From positions 1-45,965 of the forward strand of contig NZ_RAWG01000038.1 of NCBI RefSeq assembly GCF_003611735.1: a DNA stretch of 45,965 nucleotides, given 5' to 3'. Of the stretch, positions 15,978-24,540 are shown in pieces. Under the pieces are notes generated by a model, which had not been told where the DNA came from, did not search any database, and worked only from the letters and a program-made list of their open reading frames with translations. A program made the translations under genes and the position numbers. The first letter of the stretch is position 1, and every line of letters begins with the position of its first letter. The stretch comes from Corallococcus sicarius (lineage in GTDB: Bacteria; Myxococcota; Myxococcia; Myxococcales; Myxococcaceae).

Positions 15978-18900
15978 CTACAAACCAGGAGGCGCAACAA
16001 CAACGCCGCCGGGCCCATAGAAAATGGTCTTCCGTAGGAGCGTCGAGTCATTCAAAATCTGATCAAGCTCCCAGTTCGTCACATTATGTTCGGCAAACGA
16101 AGGATCTTTCGCGAATCGCCCAAACCTTTCAAGATCGAACTGGTCCAGGTTGAAATGAATCCGTCGCGCATCATGCATATAGCCCGTCAACGTCTCCTGA
16201 AGCCTCTCCATGCTACCTGGCCACCAAGACCCTTGAAGCTGACCATACGTCCTGGCCTCCACATGACTTGCAAATCGATTAAGCAGCAGGGGACTTCCAG
16301 TCTTCCCATGCGTTGCCACTCCAAGAGCCAAATCAAACTCTTTTGCCAGACCAGCCCCGTCAGTCAAGCTTCCGGCGACGGCGACTACCGCCACCATGGC
16401 AATGGTTCCATTGAAACCCAGGCCTCTGTAGTTTCCCTGAGACCAAGCATCTGTCGCATTGGAGAAGGCGTTCCAGGTGCTGAATACAGGAACCACTGAA
16501 TCTATCGAGCCCATCCCTGCGCCCAGAATTCCACCATGGGCGTAGCCCGACATCCCACCCTCGACTGGCGTGAGCAGTGTCTGCATTCCGGCGTACATCG
16601 ATGGATAGGATGCGGACAGCGCTCGGTCACCCAAAGACCTGTTGGCCTCATGCTCCCAGGCGGAACTTGCCATCTTGGAGACGGCGTCACTGGCCCCATC
16701 TCCTACCGCATCCATCTTGTGCGCAGTGCCGTTCCAATCGGAGACACCCGTGAAGGTTTCGGCGACCGCGTGGACCGCACTGACGGCCATGTCGGCCACC
16801 CAGGTGACAATCCTCGCCCCAGGGTTGGTCAGATCCAGCCCCACTCCACCCCCTGAACCGCATTCACCGTAACATCCGGTGAGGCCTTCGGCGGTGAAGC
16901 CTGAGGGGTCCGTCATGGACAGGGGATTGTTGAAGACATAGCTGTAACGGTTGTATCCCTGGCTGGAGAACGGCGCGGAAACGAACGGGTCCGCCGACAG
17001 GAAGCGGCCAGCGCGCGGGTCGTAGAGCCGTCCTCCCATATTCACCAACGCGAACTCCGCGTCGTCTTCATGGCCCGTGAAGCCCCTACGGATGGAGCCC
17101 GTCGTCGGCAGCACCCGCTGCGTCGGATTGGAGGGGTTCGCCTGCGCGCCGAAGGGCTGATACTTCCGTTGCCGGAACACGCCTCCCGCCTGATTCGAGA
17201 TGGTTTCAACCGAACCCAGGTGATCGCCGTGGAGATAGAGGGTCTCGATGTCGAAACCACCACTCCCCGCGGTCCACTGCACCTGAGCCACCGGCCCGTT
17301 CGCGCCGGGAATCCGGAAGGCATGCGAGACAACTCCCGCCGTCTGCCTCTTTTCGTAGAGCCCCGATACGTAGAGCGTGGAGTCCCCGTTATTGCGCAGC
17401 TTCGAGACCCGCTGCTGGAAGGCGTCGTAATTGAAATCCAGCTGCCCTGCCTGCGCTGACTCAAGGACCTTGGGCAGGCTGAACGACGTGTACGTCACCT
17501 GGCGGTAATCCCCGTTGGGCGCCGCCCAGGAGAGCTGATTGCCAGCGTCGTCATACCCGAACACCTCTCCGCCCAGCCCGGTCATCGCATTGGGCCCCGC
17601 CCCTGCCTCGCCGTACCGGTAGTCCTGCTGCTCGGTGAACGCGTCCGCTCCCTGTTGGACCACACTGCGATGCAGCAGATTACCGACGCTGTCGTACGCG
17701 AAGTCCGTCGTCGAGGTGTTGCAGGCCGTCTTGACGTCCCACTTCGTCAACCGGTTCAGCGTATCGTAGGAGAAGCCCTCCATGACGTTGCCCAGCAAGT
17801 CATTCCGCAGGCGGAGTTGGCCCCCCGCATGCCAGGCATAGGCGTTGCGTTGGAGCACGCCCTGGCCGCCCTGCGTCTCAATGAACCGGAGCTGGCCCTG
17901 ATTGTCGTAACGGCGCAGGGACGAAACTCCGTTGCCGAAGAGCTCTCGCGTCAGTTGTCCCGCGGCGTTGCTCTCCAGGGCGCGCCAGTAGGGCTGCCCC
18001 GTGACGGTGTCGCGGATCCCGCTGAACCGCCCGTTGTGACTGTTGTACTCCAGGGTCATTCCCAGACGCAGTTGGGAATCGACCTGCGGGTAGATGAGCG
18101 AAGCCATGCGTCCGTAGGCGTCGTAGCCCCTGTCGATCCGGTACGTGCTGGCCCCCCCATCCACGCTCGTGGTTTCCCACAGTGAACGGCCCAGGGCGTC
18201 GTAGCCGTACGTCAGCACCACGTCCGCCGGGCTCGAGACAGCGGAAGGACCGGCCCTGCTCCAGGCCAGGGCTCCCACGCCGAACGGAGCGGTGTCCCAT
18301 TCGAAGCGAGAGACGCCCTCCGGCGTATGCACCGACACGGGCCGTCCCAGGAAGTCACGCACGAAGGTGGTGACGTTCCCCAGGGAGTCGGTCTGTTCGC
18401 GGACGGCGCCCAGTGCATCGTAGCGGGTCTCGGAGGCACCTGCCTCCGGCGTCACGAGCAGCGTGCGGCGCCCGAGGACATCGTAGTTCATCGTGGTGAG
18501 GTTGCCATTGGCATCCACCACGGAATCCAGCACCCCGAAGGGGCCGTAGCCCAGGCGTGTGATGACGGCACCCTGGGGGTTGCCCACCGTCTTGAAGTCC
18601 TGGCTTTCCACCACCTGCCCACGGGCGTTGACCAGGAGCCGCCGCTCCGTCGCGCCACTCCGCTGCCGGACGTTGCGCCCTTCGTACGTGCGCACCGCCT
18701 TGATGAAGCCCCCGGCCTCCTGCTGGAGCAGCCGTCCTGCCTTGTCATAGGAGAAGACGGTGAACGAGGGCGTTTCCCAGGCGGAATAGGGGAAGGACTG
18801 CCGCCACAGACGCCCCAACGCGTCGTACTCCCGGGACACATGGCTCCAACTTCCGTCCGAAGCCCTCTCGCGCTCCTCGACGAGGCGCTCGAAGCCATCC

Positions 18901-21900
18901 AGGAGGCTGACGTGTTCCCCGCCTCCGTCCTGCTTCACGGTGACGGTCGTCCGGGACTGCTCCTTTCCGTAACTCACCGTCTTGTGCGCCGTGGACGCGA
19001 CCGCCTGGCTTCCCACCCGGTACGGAGCGCTCTGCCTCCTCAGACGGCCCAACCCGTCGTAGCGCCATTCCTCGCGCACGCCATTGGCGTCCTGCTGGAT
19101 GGCCAGCACGCCCAGGCCCGGGTGATACAGCCGCTCCATGCGGTGTGACGGAGCCGAGAGGTCGTCGGCCAGGAAGGTCTGGTCCACGACCGGGAAGATG
19201 CGTTCCGCAGGGTCGTACTCGCGAAGCGAGAAGGACTTGACGATGCCCTGACGGATCCGCTGCTTCTGGGACGTCACCTGTCCTGTCGCATCCCGTGCCA
19301 CCGTCGTCGCCAGCCAGACGTCGGTGCCCGCCGTCCCCGTCGCATCCGGCTCGACGACGACCTTGTGCAGCAGGTTGGAGTACGGACACTGCTCCGTCTC
19401 CTCCTCCTGGTACTCATCCTGCGTGCAGTAGCTAAAGCGCACGGTGCGCGAGGCAAAGCCTCCCGCAGGGTGCTGCGCATCTTCGGGAATGTGGTCCGTT
19501 TCGGTCCTGGACATCGGCATGCCCAGCGTCCAGTTGGGCGTGTAGTTCGAGTAGCTCACCCCCACCCAATGGCGGCCGGGGTTCATGTCCTGGGCATCGT
19601 TCGCCACGAGCGTTTCTTCGCTCACGATGTTGGCGTAGGCATCACAGTCCCGGTGGGTGACGACGTCTCGGAACTGACCTTGCTGGCTGTCGGACTCGGA
19701 GGAGAACCCGAGGATCGGGCACAGGAACTTCGTCCGGTTTTCGGGCCCGTTCCGCAGCTCCCATTTCCGGGTGGCCTGCCGCGAAAGGGTCACACTGGCG
19801 GACGCGGGAATCGAGGACGTCTCCAGGTATGGCAGACGTGCCCAGGGATAGAGCGACCCGGCCTGCCGGGTGTTGTCCATCCGCACCGTGGATGTCTGCT
19901 GGGTGGTCGCGTCGTAGGTGGTCCTGGAGGCGAACCCCAACCAGCCCTGGCCTCGGAGCGCGTACCGGCTGTCCACGTAGCTGAAACTCGCGAAGCGGGT
20001 TCCCCCCCGGCCATCCGGGGCCTGCAGACTTCCGACCACTGGGAGCGCGGACGAACCACAGTATTGGGGATAGGTGCATGCTCCCGGCGTATAGAGGGAG
20101 GTGCCGTAACGGAAGTCCGTCAAAGCCTTGTAACCCACCGTCGTCCGATTGCCATTGGCATCCACCACGACCTTCATCAAGTCGGGTCGGACGTTCTGGC
20201 GGCGGTAGATTTGAAGTGAGAACTCGTTGAGGTTTCCCGTGGGCTCCGCCTGCACCAGGTCCGTCAGGCCATCGCCGTCGACATCCAACAGGCGCGACAG
20301 GCGGTAGCCAAAGCCCGTTCCCGGCTGCGACTGGGGCTGGAGGGAGCCGCCACTGCCCGTGCTGATTCCCGTGGGGATGGTTGTCAGGGGCCGGGGCACG
20401 AAGCCACTGCCTGTCGACTCGAGGACCGTCACCTTCGAGCGGCTCACGGAGTTTGGATAGACCCCGTCATTGAACGCGTCCATCAACAGGAGGTCCTGCT
20501 TGCCGTCCATGTTGAAGTCGAGGATGCGGACCCCGTTGTCAATGTAGCGCCCTTCGTTGACCTGGGCAGGGCTGGGCATCGCGCCCAACGGAATGTCGAG
20601 GTGCACGGGCGGCAGGTAGCCCACGCCTGTGTTCAGCGAGAGCAGGAGATCCCGGGGCGTGCGCACGCCGCCGATCTTCGCCTCCTTCGCCATGCTCACA
20701 ACGTCCTGGAGGCCATCGCCGTTGACGTCCAGGAACCACCGCTGCAGGTGGTGATAGGGGCCCTGGGGCCGCTGGATGGAGTCCCAGGGCAGGGCCGACA
20801 GGGTGGCGCTCGTCTGCGCCGGACACGACGTCCCCGTGGGGCCACCGGGACACGGCATCGGGGCGACCTCTACCGCCGAATAGAACTGCTCGAAGCCGTC
20901 CACCGTCGTGGTGGCAGCAGGCTGCCGCAACAACACATCGACAGCGCCATCCCCGTCCATGTCCGTCGCATAGCCGGCGGGCGCCGCGGTCCGCGCGAAG
21001 TCCCCTCCGATGCGGGTGGGCGCCGCGAAGGTCACCCCGGCATCGCTGGTGGTATTGAGGCGGTAGCTCCAGTTCGCGACGCTCGCGGACGCGATCGGCT
21101 GACGCGAGCGCAGCAGGTCCGGCCTGCCATCACCGTCCAGGTCCGCGACGTGCATGATGGGGGCCGGCACGTCCTGCACGGAGTCGTAGCAGAGGTCGTA
21201 GAGCTCCTCGCCGCTGTTCCACTTCGCTTCGAAGCCATACCCCGTGGAGCGGTAGAGCTGGTAGTGCCCGTCACAGGGAGCCGTGGGATGAGCGGAGTTC
21301 ACCCGGTTCAAGCCGATGATGTCGGTCTTCCCATCCATGTCCATGTCGACGGTGATCAGCTCATCCAGCGAATCCCCCACCACGGCCCTGGGGAGATTGT
21401 TGGCGGCCTGCGCGGGGCCAAAGCCCAGCCCGGTCGAGAGCCGGTACCTCCAGACGGGAGGCAGACGCACGCCATTGCTCATCACGCCGGTGTACCGGTA
21501 GAGGATGTCGTCCCGGCCGTCGCCGTTGATGTCCAGCGTCTGGAGCGTCCAGAAGTCGAGGCCCAGATAGTCAGCGCTCTGGAGGGGATCATTCGGGTAG
21601 ACGACCCCGTTGGCGGCCACGTCCGTGATCCCCGTGTTGATCTTCTCGTAGTTGTTGTCGGGGTTCGGCTCGAGGCCCTTCTCCCACTCAAACTGGAGCG
21701 GGCTGCGGCAGACGTCCTTTCCATCGCACTCCTCGATGGTGGCCAGCAGGCTGCGCTTCGAAACGCTGTTGTTCTGATAGGTGAAGCGGTACTCGCGGAG
21801 CCGCTCGATGACCGCGCCCTGCGAGTCCACAGGAGCCACCATGGAGATATGGGTCAACCGCTGGGACGACTTCAGCTTCAAGCCCGCAACGTAGTGGACA

Positions 21901-22850
21901 TCCGCGTCCGGCCGGCTTTCGTAATGGAAGGTGACGCGTCGGAGCGGCTGGAGTTGGGGAACAGTCGTCGAGCCCGTGTATTCGATGGCGGACGGCACCT
22001 GCTCGACGGCGGAGTCGCTCTCCGTGCGGGTGTAGCGCACCTGCATGAAGTTGCCGCTGCGATCCTCGACCTTCGAGACGGACCAGGCGTACCGGACGCG
22101 AGGCGCCCCGGTGTACGTCGCTGAAACCCATGACGGGGGAACAGCCGAGACGATCACCCGAGGGCCCTCCACCACGGAGCCTTCCGCGGTCCCACCGTAA
22201 CCACCGTAGGTGAGGATCCGCCCGTCGCGGGTGCGGACCTCGAACTGCTTCGGGCTGTGTGCGTCCGCGTCGGTGACCGTCACCTGGGAGAAGGTGTCGA
22301 TCTCCGTGCGGTACCGCGCGCCGATGGCGCCCGCGGTTCCGGTGATGAGCACCAGCCGCGCACCGTCCAGGCAGAGGTCATCCGCCTGGTTGAACTGAAG
22401 GGACAGGCGCTTCCCCGCCCCGTCTAGAGAGGGATTGCAGCGGGTGATGCGAGAGAAGCCGCTCACGGACCAGCCCATGCCCAGCAGGCCGTTGCCGCCA
22501 CGGCTGTTGTAGGACAGCGTCGGCGACGGTTGGATGCCCGCCCGCCCTGGAGGAACCCACAGGGGCAGGGCGTAGGCCGCGGCGCCATCCGAGGAGACAT
22601 CCAGACGGCCCAGGGTCAGTCCCGTGGCGACGCCGTTCACGGTCTCCGTGGGCAGGACCGTCGACGCGGGCAACGTCAGGCTTGTTTCTCCAGTCAGACG
22701 GGCCGAAGCCGCGGACATCGCCCGCGTGCCTTCCTCCGCGGGAATGGGACCACAACTTCCCATCAACTGGACGACGTAGAACGCAAGAACGAACGTGGCG
22801 AGGAACTGCTTCGAATGACGCGGCTCTGACTTCCTGAACTCAGTTCCCAT
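15978..22850 (-). CDS. SpvB/FG-GAP/RHS polymorphic toxin lipoprotein (2290 aa)
   Basis: The ATG at 22850 shares a base with the upstream stop (TAATG). A lipoprotein-like signal ends at MGSC (Cys33). The N-terminal region has the SpvB signature (AYALPLWVPPGRAGIQP, YNSRGGNGLLGMGWSVSG at about 90-140). About seven FG-GAP/VCBS calcium motifs follow between residues 440 and 865 (DINGDGRDD, DLDGDGRPD, DVDGDGLTD). YD/RHS repeats run from about 1265 on (YDGLGRL, YDALGRL, YDAYGRM). The RHS core ends near residue 1985 with RFLSADPF and DPSGF. This order matches fused TcB-TcC components of Tc toxins, whose RHS shell encloses a cleaved C-terminal toxin. The last 305 residues are variable: a hydrophobic stretch (AMVAVVAVAGSL), then an unrecognised domain with MHDARRIHFNLDQFDLERF and TNWELDQIL near the end. 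Base composition drops in this tip. Confidence 0.9.
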   Translation of the reverse strand: MGTEFRKSEPRHSKQFLATFVLAFYVVQLMGSCGPIPAEEGTRAMSAASARLTGETSLTLPASTVLPTETVNGVATGLTLGRLDVSSDGAAAYALPLWVPPGRAGIQPSPTLSYNSRGGNGLLGMGWSVSGFSRITRCNPSLDGAGKRLSLQFNQADDLCLDGARLVLITGTAGAIGARYRTEIDTFSQVTVTDADAHSPKQFEVRTRDGRILTYGGYGGTAEGSVVEGPRVIVSAVPPSWVSATYTGAPRVRYAWSVSKVEDRSGNFMQVRYTRTESDSAVEQVPSAIEYTGSTTVPQLQPLRRVTFHYESRPDADVHYVAGLKLKSSQRLTHISMVAPVDSQGAVIERLREYRFTYQNNSVSKRSLLATIEECDGKDVCRSPLQFEWEKGLEPNPDNNYEKINTGITDVAANGVVYPNDPLQSADYLGLDFWTLQTLDINGDGRDDILYRYTGVMSNGVRLPPVWRYRLSTGLGFGPAQAANNLPRAVVGDSLDELITVDMDMDGKTDIIGLNRVNSAHPTAPCDGHYQLYRSTGYGFEAKWNSGEELYDLCYDSVQDVPAPIMHVADLDGDGRPDLLRSRQPIASASVANWSYRLNTTSDAGVTFAAPTRIGGDFARTAAPAGYATDMDGDGAVDVLLRQPAATTTVDGFEQFYSAVEVAPMPCPGGPTGTSCPAQTSATLSALPWDSIQRPQGPYHHLQRWFLDVNGDGLQDVVSMAKEAKIGGVRTPRDLLLSLNTGVGYLPPVHLDIPLGAMPSPAQVNEGRYIDNGVRILDFNMDGKQDLLLMDAFNDGVYPNSVSRSKVTVLESTGSGFVPRPLTTIPTGISTGSGGSLQPQSQPGTGFGYRLSRLLDVDGDGLTDLVQAEPTGNLNEFSLQIYRRQNVRPDLMKVVVDANGNRTTVGYKALTDFRYGTSLYTPGACTYPQYCGSSALPVVGSLQAPDGRGGTRFASFSYVDSRYALRGQGWLGFASRTTYDATTQQTSTVRMDNTRQAGSLYPWARLPYLETSSIPASASVTLSRQATRKWELRNGPENRTKFLCPILGFSSESDSQQGQFRDVVTHRDCDAYANIVSEETLVANDAQDMNPGRHWVGVSYSNYTPNWTLGMPMSRTETDHIPEDAQHPAGGFASRTVRFSYCTQDEYQEEETEQCPYSNLLHKVVVEPDATGTAGTDVWLATTVARDATGQVTSQKQRIRQGIVKSFSLREYDPAERIFPVVDQTFLADDLSAPSHRMERLYHPGLGVLAIQQDANGVREEWRYDGLGRLRRQSAPYRVGSQAVASTAHKTVSYGKEQSRTTVTVKQDGGGEHVSLLDGFERLVEERERASDGSWSHVSREYDALGRLWRQSFPYSAWETPSFTVFSYDKAGRLLQQEAGGFIKAVRTYEGRNVRQRSGATERRLLVNARGQVVESQDFKTVGNPQGAVITRLGYGPFGVLDSVVDANGNLTTMNYDVLGRRTLLVTPEAGASETRYDALGAVREQTDSLGNVTTFVRDFLGRPVSVHTPEGVSRFEWDTAPFGVGALAWSRAGPSAVSSPADVVLTYGYDALGRSLWETTSVDGGASTYRIDRGYDAYGRMASLIYPQVDSQLRLGMTLEYNSHNGRFSGIRDTVTGQPYWRALESNAAGQLTRELFGNGVSSLRRYDNQGQLRFIETQGGQGVLQRNAYAWHAGGQLRLRNDLLGNVMEGFSYDTLNRLTKWDVKTACNTSTTDFAYDSVGNLLHRSVVQQGADAFTEQQDYRYGEAGAGPNAMTGLGGEVFGYDDAGNQLSWAAPNGDYRQVTYTSFSLPKVLESAQAGQLDFNYDAFQQRVSKLRNNGDSTLYVSGLYEKRQTAGVVSHAFRIPGANGPVAQVQWTAGSGGFDIETLYLHGDHLGSVETISNQAGGVFRQRKYQPFGAQANPSNPTQRVLPTTGSIRRGFTGHEDDAEFALVNMGGRLYDPRAGRFLSADPFVSAPFSSQGYNRYSYVFNNPLSMTDPSGFTAEGLTGCYGECGSGGGVGLDLTNPGARIVTWVADMAVSAVHAVAETFTGVSDWNGTAHKMDAVGDGASDAVSKMASSAWEHEANRSLGDRALSASYPSMYAGMQTLLTPVEGGMSGYAHGGILGAGMGSIDSVVPVFSTWNAFSNATDAWSQGNYRGLGFNGTIAMVAVVAVAGSLTDGAGLAKEFDLALGVATHGKTGSPLLLNRFASHVEARTYGQLQGSWWPGSMERLQETLTGYMHDARRIHFNLDQFDLERFGRFAKDPSFAEHNVTNWELDQILNDSTLLRKTIFYGPGGVVVAPPGL

Positions 22851-24295
22851 TACAGCCCCCCGTCCGTTGAACGAAACCCACCTGGATTGCTCTTGCAAAT
22901 GCCGAACTTGCACGTCGACCCAGACGTGCATGTTCCGCAATCCGCCAGCCCTCCACACGAATTGCGGACACTGCCGCACTCTCGATCCCCGCAGGCCTCA
23001 TAGAGCGGGAGCGGCGTGCACCCACAGACGTAGGGGGTTCCTCCTCCACCACAACTCTTGGGACTCGTGCAGGCGGTGCCACAGGTATAGACCCCGCCAC
23101 ACCCGTTGCTGACCGTGCCGCAGCTCTTCCCTGCGCAGGCCGTGGCCTGGGGAATGGCGGTGCAACCACAGACATTCGCGGTTCCTCCACCGCCGCAGGT
23201 CTGCGGCGACGTACAACTTCCGCACGTGTAGGTCCCTCCGCAGCCATTGGGCACCGCGCCGCAGTTCTTCCCATTGCAGGCCACGTCCCAGGAGACTGGC
23301 GTGCAGCCACACACGTTGGGCGCACCGCCGCCACCACACGTCTGGGGACTGGCGCAGGTTTCCGGGCCACAGGCGTGGAAACCTGCACAGCCATCCGAAA
23401 CCGTTCCACAATTCCTACCCGCACAGGCGGCGTCCCTGGAGACATAAGCGCAGGTTGCGCAGACGTTCGCCACGCCCCCTCCTCCACAGACCTGTCCCCC
23501 CTGGCAAGAGCCACACTCCAGGGTCCGCCCACAGAAGTCCGAAATGCTTCCGCAGTTCTTCCCCAACGAGGCGCAGGTCGCGGGGCAGCAGGAGCTGCTG
23601 CTCAGACCACACACCTCACCTTCCCAACCCTGCCCCCCTTCGTCGACCCGACCGTCACAATCGTCATCCAGGCCATTGCAGGCCTCCTGGACATTCGGAT
23701 TGCCGTCTCCAGTTCCGTTCCGGTCGTCATCGCAGTCATTGCAGGACATTTCACGTGACGCCACCGGGGGCTGGCAGGGTCCGAACGCACCGTTTGGCAG
23801 ACAGGCCAGGGTCCCACCTGCTCCGCAGGTGCTACAAGCCTTGCGGCTATCTGGTCCCAGGACGCACACGGCACCGGAAGCCGAACACGCCATGACTCCC
23901 GAGCACCCATTGGGCATTGTGCAAGGCGCGCCGGTGAGCCCTTCGTCCGCCTGACCATTGCCGTTGTCGTCACAACCGTTACAGAGTTCGCTTCGATAGG
24001 CCGTACAGGACTGCGGATTGACCGTGAAGTCCGTGCAGGTCCTGTATCCAGTGCGGCCACAGACATTGCAGGTCGAGCTCGACACACCCGTGGGCTCGCA
24101 CTCTCCCAATGTGGTCCCGACGCAGGACGCGACGCCCCCGCAGGCGCCCTGCGAGCAGGTATGGGGAGTGGTATCACCCGCGCTGCACGGAGCGGCGGCG
24201 GCTGGGGTTCCCCCCGCCAGCACGACCGCGACGAACAACGCAAGCAAGACGAGCGCGGCCTCGCGGCACGCGCGGAACAGCTCAGACAGCACCAT
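22850..24295 (-). CDS. Cys-rich secreted repeat protein coupled to the RHS toxin
   Basis: The ATG at 24295 gives a signal peptide of about 35 residues (ALVLLALFVAVVLAGGTPAAAA). The mature protein has dozens of cysteines. Its first half has MopE-like metal-binding motifs (CNGCDDNGNGQADEG, CNGLDDDCDGRVDEG) and a related CNDCDDDRNG. The second half is built of about six units of 40-45 residues, each with CGxVxNGCGG, TCGxC, PQTCGGGG and NVCGC. The repeat pattern suggests a rigid, disulfide-bonded rod. The TAA overlaps the toxin ATG by one base, so the two are made together. A role as a surface partner, chaperone or display stalk for the RHS lipoprotein is inferred. A stretch of about 245 bases upstream carries a palindrome and the terminator of the neighbouring unit. 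Confidence 0.85.
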   Translation of the reverse strand: MVLSELFRACREAALVLLALFVAVVLAGGTPAAAAPCSAGDTTPHTCSQGACGGVASCVGTTLGECEPTGVSSSTCNVCGRTGYRTCTDFTVNPQSCTAYRSELCNGCDDNGNGQADEGLTGAPCTMPNGCSGVMACSASGAVCVLGPDSRKACSTCGAGGTLACLPNGAFGPCQPPVASREMSCNDCDDDRNGTGDGNPNVQEACNGLDDDCDGRVDEGGQGWEGEVCGLSSSSCCPATCASLGKNCGSISDFCGRTLECGSCQGGQVCGGGGVANVCATCAYVSRDAACAGRNCGTVSDGCAGFHACGPETCASPQTCGGGGAPNVCGCTPVSWDVACNGKNCGAVPNGCGGTYTCGSCTSPQTCGGGGTANVCGCTAIPQATACAGKSCGTVSNGCGGVYTCGTACTSPKSCGGGGTPYVCGCTPLPLYEACGDRECGSVRNSCGGLADCGTCTSGSTCKFGICKSNPGGFRSTDGGL

Positions 24296-24328
24296 GAACA
24301 CTCCCCTGACCAGCGCGCGGCTGGGCAC

Positions 24329-24343
24329 ACCCCTGACAGGGGT
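24329..24343. promoter_or_regulatory. Palindrome upstream of the RHS operon
   Basis: The perfect 15-base inverted repeat ACCCCTGACAGGGGT lies 34-48 bases upstream of the Cys-rich gene's start. The arms extend imperfectly to CAC/GTTGTG. A related half-site, CCCCTGAC, recurs at 24303..24310. It is well placed to be an operator or part of the 5' leader. No -10/-35 or -24/-12 promoter could be assigned with confidence. Confidence 0.4.
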
Positions 24344-24470
24344 TGTGCGAAGCACTTCGGAATCCTTCGTGCGTCCGCCTGGGGGAGCTTTGGGCTTCAA
24401 GCGGACACAGCAAGAACGGCCCGCCCGCTTTTTATTGAGCAGTTCGTGCGAATCAGGTGCTTTTCCCAGC

Positions 24471-24508
24471 AAAAAGCCCCTGGCTGCCGGAGTCCGGCGT
24501 CCAGGGGC
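24471..24508 (-). terminator. Intrinsic terminator of the 26446..24541 unit
   Basis: Read on the minus strand, GCCCCTGG (24508..24501 side) pairs with CCAGGGGC (24483..24476 side). A second inner pairing, CCGGA with TCCGG, lies in the loop, and a run of five T follows the stem. It lies about 35 bases past the stop of the gene ending at 24541. It insulates that transcript from the RHS operon promoter region. Confidence 0.85.
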
Positions 24509-24540
24509 CCGTGGCTGGCCCTACCCGTGGGAGCCGCGCG

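Noticed and set aside
20601..22124. Plus-strand frame inside the RHS gene
   Set aside because: It is antisense to the FG-GAP region and has no coherent domain.
22850..24295. Repeats of about 130 bases in the Cys-rich gene considered as a CRISPR-like array
   Set aside because: The repeats are in-frame, diverged at wobble positions and encode a regular Cys pattern, so they are protein repeats.
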